Positions 26,756-36,105 of a stretch of 64,000 nt of DNA are shown here, piece after piece. The stretch spans positions 5,096,582-5,160,581 of the forward strand of contig CBDCVN010000013.1 in NCBI GenBank assembly GCA_965223045.1. The letters run 5' to 3'. The stretch's first letter is position 1. Each line of letters opens with the position of its first letter. Made by a program: the position numbers and the translations under genes. Origin of the DNA: CBDCVN01 sp965223045 (GTDB lineage: Bacteria > Deinococcota > Deinococci > Deinococcales > Trueperaceae). The notes beneath the pieces are model-generated. The model was not told the origin of the DNA. It saw only the letters and a list, made by a program, of their open reading frames with translations, and searched no databases.

Positions 26756-26877
26756 GGCATTCAGATAGACTCTTGCCTTATCAGCGCGAAAAGTGTCATC
26801 CTAAGTACAGCAAAGGATTTCAATGCGTTATACTGTTTGAGTTTCTTCATGCTCCTTAGAATGACATGTTCACAGAG
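26756..26877 (+). repeat. Repeat R1, diverged copy
   Basis: Contains CATTCAGATAGA, GTGTCATCCTAAG, CAAAGGATTTC, TTAGAATGAC and GTTCACAGAGAG, aligned in the same order as copy 54361-54516. The surrounding interval 26289-26971 shows no gene. Confidence 0.6.
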
Positions 26878-26971
26878 AGAATTTCCCTTTAGGAGAAAAC
26901 TTTTCTGGAGAACCATAAAGTGAATTCAAAATTTTACAAGATTACTCATGATCTAGATTGATATTAGAGTT

Positions 26972-28936
26972 GTGAAGGTGATAGTTTTGATATGTCCAGC
27001 ATGTGGTGCTAAAAATAAAGATGACACCCAGAGTTGTGCTGCTTGTGGGTCATCATTAGTCGTGCCACATTTGTCTATGGGTAGTAAGCTAATAGGTGGT
27101 CGCTATACTATTGGTAAGGTGCTTGGCGAAGGTGGATTTGGCGTAACTTATCAGGGGGCAGATACCTTGCTTAGAAGACCTGTAGCGATTAAGGAGCTTT
27201 TCCCCGATGGGGCCATGCGTTCAGGCACAGCAGTTATTCCTCCTCTTTCTACGGGGGAGCAAGGCTTTATAGAAATACGCGAGAGCTTTATTAAAGAAGC
27301 TCAAACATTAGCACAATTCAATCATCCTAGTATTGTAAAAGTTCTTGATCAATTTGAGACTAATAATACTGCCTATTTCGTTATGGAATTTTTAAAAGGC
27401 GAGACGTTATCTGACAGGATTAACAATGTAGGGAAGCTTGATTTTGCCGAAGTTTATAAGATTGCTGAACATGTTGCTGAAGCCCTAGGACTTGTTCATC
27501 AAACAGGTCTACTGCATCGTGATATAAAGCCTGAAAACATTTTGCTAACTGAAGATCATCGTGCAGTACTTATAGATTTTGGTTCTGCGAGGCAGTTTAT
27601 GCACAATAAGACTACTAAAGTTACTAGAATGGTAACACCGGGCTATGCTCCCTTAGAACAGTACGCTTCCCAAGCTAGATTTGGTGCTTATACTGATATA
27701 TATGCTTTAGGTGCGACACTGTATCATGCTTTAGTCGGGGAATTACCTCTTGAAGCTACTGATCGTGTAGCTGGGCAGAGTTTAAAGCCTTTACCTAAAG
27801 GTATTCCTGAAGGCTTGGAAGGGGCTATTACCAGAGCCTTAGGCTTACGTGTTGAAGATCGTCCCCAAACAACAGAAGTCTTTTTAGATATTTTGAGAGA
27901 AGGTGTTACCGAAGGCTCGAGCACCCCTTACTTTTTTGTAGGTAAAAAATACACTACCCCTAAAAAGCTAGCCTACGGCTTAGCAAATAATTGGAACGTG
28001 GCTTTAGAAGAGTTGCATAATGAAAACTTAAGAAAGTGGGTGTTTAGAGGTGCTAGGGACTTAGATTTAGGTATTTTTTTAGAGGACTTAAAACATGAGA
28101 ATGTAGATTTAGACGTTAAACTTTTTAAGTTGCTTAACAGGCTTAACCCTCAAGTTATTAATTATAAAGGGTATTCTTTTGTTGATAAGACCGACTTACT
28201 CAAAATAGCTCAAGAGGCTCGACAAAATGATTTAGCTAAAGAAGTTCTTATTTCTATTTTAGAGAAAGATGTTTTATCTATGCATCCTCAAGCTCTTCAT
28301 CATGGTTTTTTGCAGCTCGAGCAACTTTGGAAGTCAGAGATAAAAAGCTATAACAAGCTCCTAGAACAAGAAAGTTTTTCTGTCGCTGCACATAAAGATG
28401 CTGAAGCAATTTTGCTCACAGCCCTCATTTCAAAGTCTGTGGCTAGGGATTTATATTCTCAGGCTAAGCTAGCAAGTACAGATAAAACCATGAAAAGATC
28501 ATGGTTTGTACAACTAAATAAATCCACACCCTCTGGGCAATTAGCAGCCTTAACACTTGCTCCAATAGCTACGGAACAAACAGAAAAAATAAGATTTAAA
28601 AATCGCCTATTTGGTGCTTCCACAGCTGTTGTTTCGTGGTTAGCATTAAACTTATTGGGCTTGACAGCTGAGTCACTAATACCTATAAATATTATCCTTG
28701 GGTTTGTTATAGGTTTTGCTTTTGGAGTAATTCTACATACTTTTCCTGATGTTAGTAAAGGAGTAAGGCGTTGGTGGAAGACAATTTCTTTATCAATTTT
28801 TGGAGGTAGTTCTGTTTGGCTTTTTATTTTGCCAGATATTAAACTTGATTTACTAAATCCATTATTAGATCCTAATTATTTATTAATTTCACTTGTTTTA
28901 CTAATTATTTTTGTTTTTATAGGAGTTACATGTTAG
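26972..28936 (+). CDS. Membrane-anchored Ser/Thr protein kinase with N-terminal zinc ribbon
   Basis: A 654-residue Hanks-type kinase. It begins with a zinc ribbon (CPACGA...CAACGS). The kinase domain has GEGGFGVTY, VAIKE Lys74, LHRDIKPENILL (Asp184) and IDFGSARQ (Asp202), so it should be active. The APLEQY/TDIYALG segments follow. A helical middle region ends in two or three TM helices (residues ~545-650), so the kinase is tethered to the inner membrane from its C-terminus. The start is uncertain: GTG at 26972 or TTG at 26987, the latter having GAAGGTGA in front. It overlaps the next gene by 7 bp. With the VWA, FHA and PP2C genes it forms a phospho-signalling unit. Confidence 0.9.
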   Translation: MKVIVLICPACGAKNKDDTQSCAACGSSLVVPHLSMGSKLIGGRYTIGKVLGEGGFGVTYQGADTLLRRPVAIKELFPDGAMRSGTAVIPPLSTGEQGFIEIRESFIKEAQTLAQFNHPSIVKVLDQFETNNTAYFVMEFLKGETLSDRINNVGKLDFAEVYKIAEHVAEALGLVHQTGLLHRDIKPENILLTEDHRAVLIDFGSARQFMHNKTTKVTRMVTPGYAPLEQYASQARFGAYTDIYALGATLYHALVGELPLEATDRVAGQSLKPLPKGIPEGLEGAITRALGLRVEDRPQTTEVFLDILREGVTEGSSTPYFFVGKKYTTPKKLAYGLANNWNVALEELHNENLRKWVFRGARDLDLGIFLEDLKHENVDLDVKLFKLLNRLNPQVINYKGYSFVDKTDLLKIAQEARQNDLAKEVLISILEKDVLSMHPQALHHGFLQLEQLWKSEIKSYNKLLEQESFSVAAHKDAEAILLTALISKSVARDLYSQAKLASTDKTMKRSWFVQLNKSTPSGQLAALTLAPIATEQTEKIRFKNRLFGASTAVVSWLALNLLGLTAESLIPINIILGFVIGFAFGVILHTFPDVSKGVRRWWKTISLSIFGGSSVWLFILPDIKLDLLNPLLDPNYLLISLVLLIIFVFIGVTC

Positions 28937-30312
28937 ACGTAAATATAACTGCACACCGCGAGTACTTACTCGCCAATCAGGATCACCAAAAACTTTTCCT
29001 GCAGCTTAACCTTCGTCCTAAAAAACAGGCTTCTGGAGCAAGGCCCCAGCTTGCTGTAGCATTTGTAGTTGATACATCAGGCTCTATGCGTGAAGTTGTA
29101 ACTGAACCTGATTCATACACTGGGCAAACAAAGGTAGTTGATGGGCAAGAGTATGAAGTTGTTCAGGGAGCGAAGAGTAAGCTTGAATTGGTAGCTGATT
29201 CTTTACAAGGTATTCTTGATTCAAGAGCTTTACAATCTCAAGATCGTTTAGCACTTGTACACTTTGATGATAATGCTCATGTTTTGGTACCTTTTACTGA
29301 AGCTAGTCAGCGGGCTCGTTTGCTAGCTGCTGTAGAAAGCTTGAATAACTACTCAGGCGGTACTCATATGGGAGCAGGCATGGAAAAGGCTTTCGAGCTT
29401 TTGCAAGCTGAAAAGGGTAGCAAGCGTATGATTTTACTCACAGACGGTGAGACATTTGATGAGAATAGAGTAGAGGAAATTAGTGGATTTTTAACTAGAG
29501 AGCGCATTCCTGTCACTGCCATTGGGGTTGGGGAATTTAATGAGGAACTGCTTCTTAAAACTGCTGATAAAACTCAAGGAAAGCTCATTGATGTAGTGCC
29601 CGATACCGCTAATCCTTTACCACCTGCTGTGCAGGCTAGTCAGTTGCCTAATGAAATTTTGGGTGATATGCAAAGTGCTGCTAGTGAGGTAGTTACTGAC
29701 ATTGGCTTTAGCATTAAAACTGTTAAGGGTGTAGTTGTCAACCGCATTACTCGTGTAGCCCCTCAACAAACTGAAGTAGACATGAGCACACAGCCTTACA
29801 ATTTAGGCAACTCTGCTAGTAATGAGACGACTACTTTTATTATAGAAGTTACTCTACCTGCCCACAACCAAGCTAGACTACGTCTAGCACAATTGGGATT
29901 TGCCTATCAAGTCCCGGGTATAAGCTACCGTGGTGAAATACCTCCAATTGATGTGGTAGCAGAATTTACCAATGATGAGATTATGGCAGGGCGTGTTAAC
30001 AATGAAGTTATGCAATGGGTACAGCAACGTAATGTTGAGTTGCTTATCAAAAAGGCAACTGCTGAAGCTACTACAAATCCTGAGAAGGCCTCTAAAACCA
30101 TGCAGCTAGCACGAAACATGACTGTTAAACTTGGTAATACGGTTATGACTCGAGCTCTAGACCGAGCACTAGAAGAAATAAATGATAATCACACTATTAG
30201 CATTGGTACATCAAAAACACTTAAAATAGGTGCTAAAACTCAAACCCTTAAGGCAGGTAGTGATGGTCATATTCCTACCGAAGAAGATATTCGTAGGATG
30301 ACTGGGGCTTAA
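28930..30312 (+). CDS. von Willebrand factor A domain protein
   Basis: A 460-residue cytoplasmic protein without signal peptide. The VWA domain (residues ~40-230) has an intact MIDAS site: DTSGS (48-52), the Thr of YSGGTHMGAG and the Asp of LLTDGE. The C-terminal half is beta-rich, then helical (AEATTNPEKASKTMQLARNMTVKLGN). VWA proteins bind partners through a divalent metal. Here it overlaps the kinase gene by 7 bp, so the two are translationally coupled, and it is probably a substrate or scaffold of that kinase. Similar kinase/phosphatase/FHA/VWA sets occur in several bacterial phyla. Confidence 0.88.
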   Translation: MLDVNITAHREYLLANQDHQKLFLQLNLRPKKQASGARPQLAVAFVVDTSGSMREVVTEPDSYTGQTKVVDGQEYEVVQGAKSKLELVADSLQGILDSRALQSQDRLALVHFDDNAHVLVPFTEASQRARLLAAVESLNNYSGGTHMGAGMEKAFELLQAEKGSKRMILLTDGETFDENRVEEISGFLTRERIPVTAIGVGEFNEELLLKTADKTQGKLIDVVPDTANPLPPAVQASQLPNEILGDMQSAASEVVTDIGFSIKTVKGVVVNRITRVAPQQTEVDMSTQPYNLGNSASNETTTFIIEVTLPAHNQARLRLAQLGFAYQVPGISYRGEIPPIDVVAEFTNDEIMAGRVNNEVMQWVQQRNVELLIKKATAEATTNPEKASKTMQLARNMTVKLGNTVMTRALDRALEEINDNHTISIGTSKTLKIGAKTQTLKAGSDGHIPTEEDIRRMTGA

Positions 30313-30319
30313 AAAGTAG

Positions 30320-30325
30320 TATAAT
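30320..30325 (+). promoter_or_regulatory. -10 box for the FHA-PP2C pair
   Basis: A perfect TATAAT lies 8 bp after the VWA stop codon. A stem-loop CCTCT-T7-AGAGG at 30433-30450 follows within the leader of about 240 nt before the FHA gene. Confidence 0.45.
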
Positions 30326-30566
30326 ATATCAGTCTTGAGGTGTTTTAAAACCATTATGCTCTTCGTATTTGCTGCCCAAAATTTGATTTTGAGGACTTTG
30401 TCTCTTTTGTACTCCCTCCTTTGGTTTTGCAAGCCTCTTTTTTTAGAGGAGTACTTAAGGGATAAGACTTATAGTAAAATGTCAATTCGCAAGCTGCTGA
30501 AAGTATACAAGCCAGTTCTAGCTAACTGTTGGCCATATCCCTAAATATTTCAAGGAGATCTATATA

Positions 30567-31502
30567 ATGTCAATAACATGTCAAATTTGTGGTACTGAAA
30601 ATCCTATAGAGGGGGAGTTTTGTGAAGGTTGTGGTACGGAATTAAGTCTAAGCAAGGCGTTTCCTACAGATCAATCTACAAGTGACTCTGCACAACAAAT
30701 TGCGGGACCTTCAGAATCTAATTCACAAGACCCTTTTTCTCAATCTTCATTACAATCTCAGAGCCAAGCAGATACTTTCTCTGATGGGGTAGAACAAGTT
30801 ACTGAATCAGTCCCCCAAATGCCTTCTGGGCCATCTAATCCCCTAGGTCCTTTGCAAGAAAGTAGCTTTGGAGCAGAAACGTCTTCTACACCATTTTCAG
30901 ACTCTTCGCTAAGTGATTTAGAAATTCCTATGTCACAGTCTAATTTAGATTCCTCAACAATTGATTCTTTCTCCGAGATTGCAGAGTCTTCGCCTCAGCC
31001 AGATACACAAGCAAGTACAGCATTTGAAGTAAATGAACCCCCTGCTTCTTATACTCCTCCAGAATCTCAACCAATTCCTCTTGGTCAAACTGATACTAAC
31101 TTACAGCATGGACAATCTGTGTCAGAACCTAATCAAACTGGGTCTTCCCTCTCTACCTCAATAAAACCTGCTAAACTTGTAATAACTAGGTTTGGCTCAG
31201 TTACAGAAGAGTCTATCCCTTTACAAGGAACACCGCTTATTGTAGGAAAATTTGATCCTGCAACTGGCCCTGTAGACATTGATCTTACTGGTGTTAGGGG
31301 GGAAGAATACATTTCTAAACAGCATGCAGAACTTTATTTTGATGGTAAATGGAAAGTTAGAGATATTGGTTCGACTAATGGTGTTTATATACGTCCTGTA
31401 GGAGCGAAGAATTACAACCCTCGTTTGCAAACTCCTACCGAATTGAATGATAGTGATGAGATTTCTTTTGGAAATGTACGTTTTGTTTTTCGTGAGATGT
31501 GA
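30567..31502 (+). CDS. FHA-domain protein with N-terminal zinc ribbon
   Basis: A 311-residue protein. It opens with a zinc ribbon (CQICGTENP ... CEGCG) like the one on the kinase. Residues ~35-205 are low-complexity, rich in S, Q, P and acidic residues, probably disordered and a good kinase target. The C-terminal FHA domain shows IVGK, EEYISKQHAELYFD (Ser and His that grip phosphothreonine) and DIGSTNGVYI. It should read kinase output by binding phospho-Thr on a partner. AAGGAG 8 nt before the ATG supports the start. It is followed after 3 bp by the phosphatase. Confidence 0.9.
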   Translation: MSITCQICGTENPIEGEFCEGCGTELSLSKAFPTDQSTSDSAQQIAGPSESNSQDPFSQSSLQSQSQADTFSDGVEQVTESVPQMPSGPSNPLGPLQESSFGAETSSTPFSDSSLSDLEIPMSQSNLDSSTIDSFSEIAESSPQPDTQASTAFEVNEPPASYTPPESQPIPLGQTDTNLQHGQSVSEPNQTGSSLSTSIKPAKLVITRFGSVTEESIPLQGTPLIVGKFDPATGPVDIDLTGVRGEEYISKQHAELYFDGKWKVRDIGSTNGVYIRPVGAKNYNPRLQTPTELNDSDEISFGNVRFVFREM

Positions 31503-31505
31503 CCA

Positions 31506-33488
31506 ATGAGTCAGAAGAATAAATCTGGGTCTAGTGACAAGAGTAATGAAGTTACTGAAGGGGAAGTAGAAGGCCTTGCAAAGGTTGAAGAGTCTGCAAT
31601 AAACCTTACCGATAACTCTACTACTCTATATGTAGAGCAGGCTATAAAATATAGTGAGGATGAGCTATTTCCTGAAGTTGTAGAAATTTTGCAGAGAACT
31701 GCAAAAGATGAAAGTGCTACTTCAGAAAATCACTATAGCGACGATATTAAAGAAGATAATAATGATAGTGGCCGTGATGAGGAAGTTTCTAAAAAAGAAA
31801 CAATGCCTGATATAAAAGATAATGATCCTTTACATCAGAAAGTCCAAGAAACCGAAGTTACAGAAGAGCCTCTAGATATAGAGTCAACGAAACCTCCTGA
31901 AGGTGAAGAAGCAGAGAAGTATCTAGAAGAAAAGTATTATGAACCTACTGTTATGAGTAAAGAGGGATTTTCAGTAGGGGAAGTTATAAATCTAGGGGAC
32001 AAAGACTTTACTATCGACGAAGTTCTGGCTCGAGCTTACTACAAAGCCCATATGGAAGGTGCAGAGGAAGATACTTATGTATTAGTTAGCACAAAACCTC
32101 GCTCTCCTCTTTGGCAGGGGCTTCCTCCTCAGCGCTTGCTTCCTGAAGTAATTTATGAGGGTGATGATGGCTATGTGCTCACTTGGATTGAGGGAGAACT
32201 TCTAGAACCTAAGTTACCTTGGAATGTTGTGCTCGAGCACTTGAGTCCCATTGCACAGCTCTTACGTTTTTTTGCTGCCCAGGATATTGCTGTAGTTGAT
32301 ATTAATCCTAATGGGCTTATCTTGACTGAACAAGGTTTAAAATTACGATATCCTTTGCAAATTGCTAAAGTTGGTGAAGACATTACCCTAGCACCTAGAG
32401 ATAGTTTTACTCCCACAGAAGTAATAGTTAATAAGATAGCAGGGCTTAAAGCAGGAGTTTACATCTGGGGAGCAATTTTTCATTATCTTTACAAAGGTAA
32501 GCCTGTTCCTGTTGAGGGGATTGACCCTATAGAGTTTTCTAATATTAAAGAACCCGGTTTACCACAAATTATTTATGCTACTCTCTCGCCTGTTCATAAT
32601 CGTATAGATACTGCTACTTTGCAAAAGCGCATTAAGAGTTTGCAAAGGCCACCAAGGCCAGTTTTTGTAGTAGCTGCTGCCACAACTATTGGGCTAGCAC
32701 CTGAACGGGAGCTTAATGAAGATAGCTATGGCTTTGTACAAAACAATTTAGAAACTTTTGAGGGACCGCAGCAAATCTTGCGTGCTTGTGTAGCTGATGG
32801 TATGGGTGGAGAGGTAGCAGGGGAACTAGCTAGCCGGGCTGCTGTGCAAACTTTTTGTGAGGCAAGACCTTTACCAAATTTAGCAAAGGCTGAAGTACAA
32901 ATTGATTGGACAGTAAATTTAGTTTGGCGAGCTAATGATGCTGTTTTTGATGTCCTTGATGATGATGGAGGAGGCTGCACCTTTACTAGCATTTCTGTGG
33001 TTAATGACCGTTTAGCCTTGGCACATGTAGGAGATTCGAGGGCTTATCTTTATAATCCTGAGAATGGATTGCAACTCTTAACTCGTGACCATTCTTTAGT
33101 TAGAGCTATGATTGACCAAGGTGTTATAACAGAAACAGAGGCAGAAAGCAGTCCAGATGCTAATAAAGTGATACGTTCACTTGGAGTGAGAAGGCGACAA
33201 CAAGAAGGTGATACCTATATAGACACCCTAGCTAGCCTTACCGATAAGAATTCTCAGCCTATATATAAAGAAACTAGAAATGTTGAACCTGAAGAGATCA
33301 TTTTACTTTTGTCAGATGGAATATGGGGTGTGTGGGGATATAAAGAAGCAATGATTAAAGAAAGGCTTATTAAGGTAATTCAAGCCAACTACACAGCTCA
33401 GCAAGTAGCTGACAATTTGGTTAAAGCTGCTTTAGAAGAAGGTGCTCCAGATAATGCCACTGCAGTAGTAGTGAAGCGATTGCGATAG
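31506..33488 (+). CDS. Pseudokinase-PP2C phosphatase fusion
   Basis: A 660-residue protein in three parts. Residues 1-150 are acidic and probably disordered. Residues ~155-375 look like a degenerate protein kinase: a hinge-like YVLTWIEGELL is followed by VVDINPNGLIL (263-273) where an active enzyme has HRDxKPxNIL, and no DFG is seen, so it is a likely pseudokinase. Residues ~390-660 are a PP2C phosphatase with all metal motifs: NEDSYG (404-409), VADGMGGEVAGE, AHVGDSRAYL, LLLSDGIWG and DNATAVVVK. It should reverse the kinase at 26972. It starts 3 bp after the FHA stop, so the two are coupled. The pseudokinase part may sense a ligand or dock partners. Confidence 0.87.
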   Translation: MSQKNKSGSSDKSNEVTEGEVEGLAKVEESAINLTDNSTTLYVEQAIKYSEDELFPEVVEILQRTAKDESATSENHYSDDIKEDNNDSGRDEEVSKKETMPDIKDNDPLHQKVQETEVTEEPLDIESTKPPEGEEAEKYLEEKYYEPTVMSKEGFSVGEVINLGDKDFTIDEVLARAYYKAHMEGAEEDTYVLVSTKPRSPLWQGLPPQRLLPEVIYEGDDGYVLTWIEGELLEPKLPWNVVLEHLSPIAQLLRFFAAQDIAVVDINPNGLILTEQGLKLRYPLQIAKVGEDITLAPRDSFTPTEVIVNKIAGLKAGVYIWGAIFHYLYKGKPVPVEGIDPIEFSNIKEPGLPQIIYATLSPVHNRIDTATLQKRIKSLQRPPRPVFVVAAATTIGLAPERELNEDSYGFVQNNLETFEGPQQILRACVADGMGGEVAGELASRAAVQTFCEARPLPNLAKAEVQIDWTVNLVWRANDAVFDVLDDDGGGCTFTSISVVNDRLALAHVGDSRAYLYNPENGLQLLTRDHSLVRAMIDQGVITETEAESSPDANKVIRSLGVRRRQQEGDTYIDTLASLTDKNSQPIYKETRNVEPEEIILLLSDGIWGVWGYKEAMIKERLIKVIQANYTAQQVADNLVKAALEEGAPDNATAVVVKRLR

Positions 33489-33559
33489 TTGGGTAAGTTC
33501 CGTTGTGTTTGAGGTGTAAACAGCAACAAATTAAATACTTGTGTTCACTAAGCTATAAG

Positions 33560-34570
33560 CTACTCCAAGCTTTGTTGTGATAAGTATGTGGTAATACGCC
33601 GCCTAATTATTTGCAAGTTTCCCATTTGACGCCTCAATTCTGTTTCTAAAGCACGTATAGGCAAGAGTTGTTGAGGGGCTCTGGGGTCTTGGTGTTGTTT
33701 GCTAGAAAAGTCCCCTAGCTTAATGGCTAACCAATTGGCAAGTTCACAAACATCATCAAGTCGTTTTTGAGGTTCTTTGCCTGCTACAGCTTGTAAGCGT
33801 ACCATACCTGCTAGGCTATACAACCAAGGATTAGGGTCACGCAGGCGCAAAAACCACTCAAAGTAATTTTGTGTAGAATCTTGACCCTTTACCAAATAGA
33901 GAGGGGAACGTTGGCCTTGCTCGAGCTGCCGAATAAGTTGAATCTTCTTAGGGCCTATAGGAATGCTATGACTAGTTTTTAAATAACCTATTACATTTGG
34001 CTCGAAGCCTATGCGTGGACGGGGTCCATCATTTATTATTAGTGCATTGGGGTAATTATCTACTAGGTTTGATGTCAGCAAGCGCTCAGCAGCCAGCATC
34101 TCAAATTGTAGTTTACGTAAAACTGCCTCAGAATCCCTTTCTGCACTAGCAACAACTTCATATTGCAGCTTACCCAAATACTTATCTATAGTTTGCTTAA
34201 GCTCAAAGTCATCAATTTTATGACCACCACTTAAGGTACAAATACGCTTAATTTGCCATTTTAAAAATTGAGCTTGGGATAATCCCTGGGCACAGCAGCT
34301 CACTACCCCAACGCCGTAGCTACCAAGTGCACCAAAAGCAACTTGCTTATTTTTATCCTCTAAAAGTACCCTTGCTTCAATACGACGACTACCATCAACA
34401 AATAAAAGGCGATCAAAAAGTAGTTTGCTCTTAAGTTTAGCAGGAGGAGTAACTGCCCGCCAGTTTTTATATTCAATGTCTACTTCAATGTTAGGTTGTT
34501 CCGAAGTGGCTTCTTTGGCAACATGAGCAGTATTATATTCTGCTTCCCAAGGATCTAGGCGCAATTTCAT
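33560..34570 (-). CDS. NurA-like nuclease domain protein
   Basis: A 336-residue protein. LLFVDGSRRIEAR (Asp59) matches the first metal-binding motif of NurA 5'-3' nucleases. ALIINDGPRPRI (Asp181) and VIGYLKTSH follow in the usual order, and PWLYSLAGMVRLQ resembles a late conserved motif. NurA normally works with the HerA ATPase in DNA end resection, but no herA-like gene is visible, so a partner must be elsewhere or the protein has another role. It is convergent with the phosphatase gene. I make the call from motifs only. Confidence 0.6.
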   Translation of the reverse strand: MKLRLDPWEAEYNTAHVAKEATSEQPNIEVDIEYKNWRAVTPPAKLKSKLLFDRLLFVDGSRRIEARVLLEDKNKQVAFGALGSYGVGVVSCCAQGLSQAQFLKWQIKRICTLSGGHKIDDFELKQTIDKYLGKLQYEVVASAERDSEAVLRKLQFEMLAAERLLTSNLVDNYPNALIINDGPRPRIGFEPNVIGYLKTSHSIPIGPKKIQLIRQLEQGQRSPLYLVKGQDSTQNYFEWFLRLRDPNPWLYSLAGMVRLQAVAGKEPQKRLDDVCELANWLAIKLGDFSSKQHQDPRAPQQLLPIRALETELRRQMGNLQIIRRRITTYLSQQSLE

Positions 34571-34723
34571 TGTTTATAAGTATAAATATAAAACTGTGGA
34601 TTGTATAGCTTTGCTCAGGTTGTTTTCTCACTTAAGTTGAGTAGGCAAATTTCGATTCACTTTGATTTTATGCTACAATAAAATAATGCAAAAATGATTG
34701 ATGGTGCTTTATGTGTAAGGTGA

Positions 34724-35116
34724 ATGATACTTAAAATTCCTAGGAGAAATGATGAAAACCTTATATTGGTATTTGGAACTATCTTTTTGTCGCTTATTTC
34801 TAGCTGCACTCCAACTGCTGCAGATGTTACTACAAAACCTACGAAGACGAATTTTGCTAAAGATGTTTTAGCAAAAGAAAGTGTAACTGAGAGTATTGTT
34901 TTTATTGACGCAGCAAAGGCTCTAGACTCAGTAGGTGCATCAAACGCAAATGCTGCTATTGCTGCTGTAAATGCTGCTATTACTGCTGTTGCTACTAGTC
35001 AAGGTTATTCTATGGTTCTTGATGGTAACATAGCAGGGCAAAATGGTATAGGCCTTGTAGTTTATGCTGCAGAAGGTTTGGATATAACAGATCAAGTTAT
35101 TGAGAATATAGAATAA
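34724..35116 (+). CDS. OmpH/Skp-like lipoprotein
   Basis: A 130-residue protein with an N-terminal hydrophobic segment ending in a lipobox-like LISSC, so the mature protein should be lipid-anchored. The rest resembles the core of the OmpH (Skp) periplasmic chaperone family: FIDAAKALDSVGASNANAA, AITAVATSQGYSMVLDG and a C-terminal VVYAAEGLDITDQVIENI. It is short because the long coiled-coil arms of Skp are reduced to an Ala-rich stretch (ANAAIAAVNAAITA). AAGGTG before the ATG gives the start. It may assist outer-membrane protein folding, but without full arms this is uncertain. Confidence 0.65.
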   Translation: MILKIPRRNDENLILVFGTIFLSLISSCTPTAADVTTKPTKTNFAKDVLAKESVTESIVFIDAAKALDSVGASNANAAIAAVNAAITAVATSQGYSMVLDGNIAGQNGIGLVVYAAEGLDITDQVIENIE

Positions 35117-35206
35117 GAGGCGCTTGAGTAATTCAAGCAAGCTCTACAGAAATCGTTGGAAATGATCATCCCAGTCAAAACCTTGAATTTGATTGATGTT
35201 CAACAC

Positions 35207-35233
35207 ATTTGTATATTACAAAAGTATACAAAT
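35207..35233. promoter_or_regulatory. Inverted repeat upstream of the vapBC-type module
   Basis: ATTTGTATA (35207-35215) and TATACAAAT (35225-35233) are perfect complements with a 9-nt spacer. They may be an operator or a small hairpin. The remainder of 35117-35441 contains a decayed coding-like stretch similar to one at 36140-36260 downstream of the module. Confidence 0.4.
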
Positions 35234-35429
35234 ATGCTCAAGCAGAAAAAAAACCTTTCTGTGAGAAAGAGGGTAAGTTGCAAGAATCTTTACCAGACCT
35301 TGCAGCAATTTTTGCTTTGAACATGTTTTTGCTGCTCCAAAACTGTCAGTAAAATGCTTTATTGGCAAATTTAATATGTCTTGTAGATTTATAGTAGAAA
35401 TATTTTTTATAGCAAAAACATTTTTATAG

Positions 35430-35435
35430 TAGAAT
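35430..35435 (+). promoter_or_regulatory. -10 box of the leaderless antitoxin gene
   Basis: TAGAAT lies 6 nt before the ATG at 35442 with no ribosome site between. It has the same layout as hisC and the mazE-like gene. Confidence 0.5.
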
Positions 35436-35441
35436 AGCTAT

Positions 35442-35723
35442 ATGTACCAATCCCAAGGTAAGATAGACGTCAACGGTAAATTGTACCTTCCTACTAATGT
35501 TCGTGAACAACTTGGTCTAGAAAAAAATACCAATGTTGTTATGCTTGTTCAAAAAGATCAACTTGTTATAAAACCTGTTCAACAAGCTATTACTGAGGCA
35601 CAAAATATGATTCAAGAAGAACTTAAAAGCCAAGGTATAGCTACTCCCACAAACTTTGTTGAAGAGTTTATAGCAACTAGGCGTGAAGAAGCACAAAAAG
35701 AACTTGAAGAATATGGTTCTTGA
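35442..35723 (+). CDS. AbrB/MazE-fold antitoxin
   Basis: A 93-residue protein with an N-terminal SpoVT-AbrB swapped-hairpin domain (GKIDVNGKLYLPTNVREQLGL, then NVVMLVQKDQLVIKPV) that binds DNA as a dimer, and a helical acidic C-terminal tail that would mask the toxin. It is the first gene of a two-gene toxin-antitoxin operon, and its last 11 bases overlap the start of the PIN toxin. By analogy it represses its own operon, and the 9-bp inverted repeat upstream is a possible target. Confidence 0.85.
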   Translation: MYQSQGKIDVNGKLYLPTNVREQLGLEKNTNVVMLVQKDQLVIKPVQQAITEAQNMIQEELKSQGIATPTNFVEEFIATRREEAQKELEEYGS

Positions 35724-36105
35724 TAGTTCAGCCTTACTAACACTTTTATTTCGTGAAAAAGGACATGAAAATGTAAGTCAAAAACTTATGAAGTATACAT
35801 GTCATGTTACAACTGTAAACAGAGCAGAAGTAATAGGTAGGCTTATTTTAAAAGGTATAAGGGCCAGTACTGCTCTTACAACGACTAATAGCATCAGTGC
35901 TTTAATTGCTCCCATAAATCAGGAGGTAGCAGATGCAGCAGGTATATTGATAGAGCACAGCAAGCCTTATGGTCTTTCATTGGGGGATCGTATTTGCCTT
36001 GCTTATGCTCAAAATATCAACTTGCCAGTACTTACTGCTGATAAAATTTGGAGCACTTTACCCCAAGAAATACTTAAAAAGGTTGATGTACACTTAGTAA
36101 GGTAA
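35713..36105 (+). CDS. PIN-domain ribonuclease toxin (VapC type)
   Basis: A 130-residue protein when started at the ATG at 35713 (MVLDSSALLTLLF), which fits the family. The longer frame from 35683 adds only KKHKKNLKN-like residues read out of the antitoxin gene. Acidic active-site residues are visible: Asp4 (LDSSALL), Glu in NRAEVIGRL, Asp in LSLGDRICLAYA and Asp in VLTADKIW. Such toxins cleave tRNA or rRNA until bound by the antitoxin. It is paired with the AbrB-type gene by an 11-base overlap. Confidence 0.88.
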   Translation: MVLDSSALLTLLFREKGHENVSQKLMKYTCHVTTVNRAEVIGRLILKGIRASTALTTTNSISALIAPINQEVADAAGILIEHSKPYGLSLGDRICLAYAQNINLPVLTADKIWSTLPQEILKKVDVHLVR

